The notes under the pieces are model-generated. The model searched no databases. It was given only the letters and a program-made list of their open reading frames with translations, and was not told where the DNA came from. This document shows positions 40,252 through 42,127 of a stretch of DNA of 42,127 bases, in pieces. Source of the stretch: Phascolarctobacterium sp. Its GTDB lineage: Bacteria; Bacillota; Negativicutes; Acidaminococcales; Acidaminococcaceae. The position numbers were made by a program, and so were the translations under genes. Every line of letters starts with the position of its first letter. Position 1 is the stretch's first letter. Where the stretch lies: the NCBI GenBank assembly GCA_030531205.1, contig JAUNOC010000011.1:1-42127 (forward strand). Reading direction: 5' to 3'.

Positions 40252-40572
40252 TCAAAGAATAGCACTTATCACACTCAAAGTTTTCTCCAACAAATCTTCC
40301 GGCAACCTTTCTACTACTTTATAACCACGTGCCTCAATATCCAATGTTCTGATATGTTCGCACAAAATAACACCTGTCGTCTTAGTCCTTTCATCCAACG
40401 GAATATGCAACGGAAATTTATTGTCCGTATTAGTAATCGGGCAAAGCACAGCCAAATTGGTTTTATTGTTAAAAAAATCATTACTTACAACCACTGCCGG
40501 TCTGTAACCTGCCTGTTCATGACCTGCCTGAGGATTAAAATTCACCTTAATAATTTCCCCCTGCACTACCAT
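40252..40572 (-). CDS. mazF: Type II toxin, MazF/PemK mRNA interferase
   Basis: 106 residues. MazF marks: VVQGEIIKVNFNPQAGHEQAGYRPAVVVSND (with the conserved GxExxxxRPxVVxS pattern), LAVLCPITNT and GVILCEHIRTLDIEARGY. It cuts single-stranded RNA at short sites. It overlaps the antitoxin gene by 7 bases. Confidence 0.94.
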   Translation of the reverse strand: MVVQGEIIKVNFNPQAGHEQAGYRPAVVVSNDFFNNKTNLAVLCPITNTDNKFPLHIPLDERTKTTGVILCEHIRTLDIEARGYKVVERLPEDLLEKTLSVISAIL

Positions 40573-40808
40573 ATTTCCTTACCCACCTTTTCGCCCCAGT
40601 CAACTTCCTGTGCTTCATACTTTCCGTTATAATCTTTGAACAATTCCTGAATAGTTAAATTTTTTTTGACGGGTTCAATTATAATCCGTCCGGATTTTGT
40701 TTGAATCATCAGTTCATCGCCACACTCCCATTGTAATTCATCCAAAATGGTTTTGGGGATACGTATTCCCTGACTGTTACCCCATTTTTGTAAATTTGCA
40801 GTAAGCAT
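40566..40808 (-). CDS. mazE: Type II antitoxin, MazE/AbrB-fold
   Basis: 80 residues: an N-terminal swapped-hairpin DNA-binding domain (LQKWGNSQGIRIPKTILDELQW...GDELMIQTKSGRIIIEP) and an acidic tail (YNGKYEAQEVDWGEKVGKEIW) for toxin binding. The ATG follows GGAGGTGAG. Confidence 0.94.
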   Translation of the reverse strand: MLTANLQKWGNSQGIRIPKTILDELQWECGDELMIQTKSGRIIIEPVKKNLTIQELFKDYNGKYEAQEVDWGEKVGKEIW

Positions 40809-40819
40809 AACTCACCTCC

Positions 40820-40861
40820 ATTGTTTATACAAAGTATAAACAATTCAAATAATATTGTCAA
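40820..40861 (-). promoter_or_regulatory. mazEF promoter and operator
   Basis: TTGACA (40856-40861) and TATACT (40833-40838) are 17 bp apart on the minus strand. A perfect palindrome, ATTGTTTATAC-AAA-GTATAAACAAT (40820-40844), covers the -10 and the start site, a strong candidate for MazE-MazF autorepression. Confidence 0.85.
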
Positions 40862-40894
40862 GAAAAATTTTCACTTTCAAAAAAACACGCCAAA

Positions 40895-40936
40895 ATTGCT
40901 AATGATGAAAATTAAATAATTTTCATCATTAGCAAT
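40895..40936. repeat. 42-bp palindrome with 20-bp perfect arms
   Basis: The arms begin ATTGCTAATGATGAAAATTA and meet over two A. No T-run or promoter is attached, and the sequence is unlike the other hairpins here. It stands between the mazEF promoter and the repeat element to the right. Confidence 0.8.
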
Positions 40937-40992
40937 CAACAATAAATTCAAAAAACATTTTAAGCAAACACCTGCAATTTGAAGATTTTTTT

Positions 40993-41367
40993 CGTCTTGT
41001 ATATATGGTGGGGGGAATTTGAAAATTAAAAACTTAAAGCTTAAAGTTATGGTAGCGAGTTCCTTTGATTAGAAGAAAAAAAGTCCGCTTAATGCGAACT
41101 TTCTTTCCCTCTTCTTGAAGAGGGTGGCTGCCCACAGGAACACAAGGGCAGACGGGTGTTTTGGTTTATGCGGAGCATTCATAAACTGCTAATCACTTCT
41201 CTGTCATTTGTTTGCCGTCTTCATTTTTGACTTCTATGTTCACGACTTCTATATGAACACTTCGTGTAGACAAAAACACCCACCGTTTTTCTATGTTCCT
41301 AAAAACGGTCCCCCCTCTTCAAGAAGAGGGAAAACTTTCGCACTCTGCCAACTTTCCTAATACCTAT
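40993..41367. repeat. Long inverted-repeat element, copy 2 (right of mazEF, next to CRISPR)
   Basis: It matches copy 1 at 39873-40232 in the same orientation. From AGTCCGC (41081) to the CTCTGCCAACTTTCCT end only a few bases differ (for example AAGGGCAGACGG for AAGAGCAGACGG). The part before it is looser. The two copies bracket mazEF and the 42-bp palindrome. Confidence 0.8.
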
Positions 41368-41567
41368 CACCTGAAACCTGACACCCGAAACCTAAAACCT
41401 AATTATATAATCACAGGAACATAAATAGCCCCCGCCTTTGCGGGGGCTGTCGCCGGTAAGTTTTTCGGTGGGCGACTGAGGGTGCGGATTACGCAGAGAA
41501 TTTGTTTGCTTAATACGAACTTCTTTCTTAAAAAGGGGGTGGCTTGCGAAGCAAGACGGGGGATTTG
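41368..41567. repeat. Mixed repeats before the CRISPR array
   Basis: Short tandem units (CCTGAAACCTGACACCC) are followed by AATCACAGGAACAT, a GC-rich hairpin GCCCCCGC-CTTT-GCGGGGGC (41428-41447) and CTGTCGCCGGTAAG...CGGTGGGCGACTGAGGG, which can also pair. A GCTTGC-GAA-GCAAG hairpin is at 41542-41555. No gene is seen. Confidence 0.6.
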
Positions 41568-42127
41568 ATTGTGGAGTATTAAACACAAGCGGTTATGCTC
41601 CTTTCGGCTAATCTACAACAGTAGAAATTATTGTGGAGTATTAAACCACACTGGTTGCGGTGGTATCTCTTACATCTACAACAGTAGAAATTATTGTGGA
41701 GTATTAAACTTGCCGCCTCCGCCGCCATGGTCTCAATCTACAACAGTAGAAATTATTGTGGAGTATTAAACGGCATTTAAGGCATCCATTTATGGTGCAT
41801 CTACAACAGTAGAAATTATTGTGGAGTATTAAACGCATATTTTAAGAGTTTGGCGGTCTTATCTACAACAGTAGAAATTATTGTGGAGTATTAAACATTT
41901 GTTCAAAAGAATAGGGTGTATAATCTACAACAGTAGAAATTATTGTGGAGTATTAAACTGATTTTTCTGTAGAAAATCTTTTATTTATCTACAACAGTAG
42001 AAATTATTGTGGAGTATTAAACACGATTGTTTTAAGCATAAATATTACATCTACAACAGTAGAAATTATTGTGGAGTATTAAACATAAGAGGTATTAGAC
42101 ATACGCTCCTATCTACAACAGTAGAAA
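41568..42127 (-). CRISPR. Type V-A (Cas12a-type) CRISPR array, cut by the window edge
   Basis: Eight full 36-bp repeats start at 41611, 41674, 41736, 41799, 41861, 41923, 41987 and 42049; a ninth is cut at 42127. They are separated by spacers of 26-28 bp, all different. On the minus strand each repeat ends in AATTTCTACTGTTGTAGAT, the pseudoknot handle of Cas12a crRNAs, so the array is transcribed leftwards. The leftmost repeat (41568-41584) keeps only its 5' 17 bases and marks the trailer end; one more spacer (41585-41610) lies before it. Repeats seen in full look identical. The leader, cas12a and adaptation genes must be to the right, outside the window. ORFs across the array are artefacts. 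Confidence 0.97.

Noticed and set aside
41050-41567. CRISPR leader sequence
   Set aside because: The repeats are read leftwards and the degenerate repeat is on this side, so this is the trailer end; the leader must be to the right of the window.
41569-41769. 66-residue ORF on the plus strand with repeated YNSRNYCGVLN units
   Set aside because: It is the translation of CRISPR repeats and spacers.
1-42127. tRNA or rRNA genes
   Set aside because: I saw no cloverleaf with a TTCRANYC arm and no conserved rRNA segments on either strand.

Overview
The window looks like a chromosomal segment of an AT-rich, diderm member of the Firmicutes, most likely class Negativicutes, order Acidaminococcales, close to Phascolarctobacterium or Acidaminococcus. 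This is an inference. The evidence is outer-membrane machinery (autotransporter barrel, TonB-dependent receptor, ExbB) beside Firmicutes-type housekeeping GTPases (RbgA/YlqF, EngB/YsxC), a B12-dependent succinate-to-propionate operon, and a type V-A (Cas12a-type) CRISPR array.

Left part (1-12.3 kb). A partial exbB and a giant 2889-residue gene lie on the minus strand. The giant gene joins a complete autotransporter (signal peptide, about 1900-residue beta-helical passenger, 12-strand-type barrel) to a complete BtuB-like TonB-dependent receptor. Its leader starts with a clear cobalamin riboswitch and terminator. A 57-codon ORF, a closed-stem RNA structure and a second strong terminator-like hairpin follow, before the start codon. 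The whole locus is bracketed by two 294-bp direct repeats that differ at two positions by eye. A small His-rich LTxxQ periplasmic protein follows.

Middle (12.3-25.8 kb). yefM-yoeB runs straight into sbcD-sbcC. A divergent metal operon follows: a MarR regulator with an AdcR/ZitR-like operator, a CDF exporter without its cytoplasmic domain, and a copper-type P-type ATPase that has lost its nucleotide-binding domain. Next come a DUF4143 ATPase, a DinJ/RelE-type toxin-antitoxin pair, a small secreted protein made of FPD repeats, and a four-gene restriction-modification operon with two methyltransferases. A 1.1-kb gene-free stretch then holds two 36-bp CRISPR-like repeats 64 bp apart and a third, diverged copy of the 294-bp element.

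Right part (25.8-42.1 kb). Housekeeping genes (rnhB, rbgA, lepB, rplS) are followed by a B12-dependent propionate operon: CoA-transferase, split methylmalonyl-CoA mutase, MmgE/PrpD protein and hotdog thioesterase, with a divergent LysR regulator. Then come serA with its DUF1015 partner, an AbrB-family membrane protein with engB, and mazEF between two nearly identical inverted-repeat elements of about 365 bp. The window ends inside a Cas12a-type CRISPR array read on the minus strand; any cas genes and the leader must lie beyond the right edge.

Two themes link the genes. The first is cobalamin: a riboswitch-controlled importer fusion on the left and a B12-dependent mutase on the right. The second is a dense set of intergenic palindromic repeats whose hairpins change sequence while keeping base pairing.
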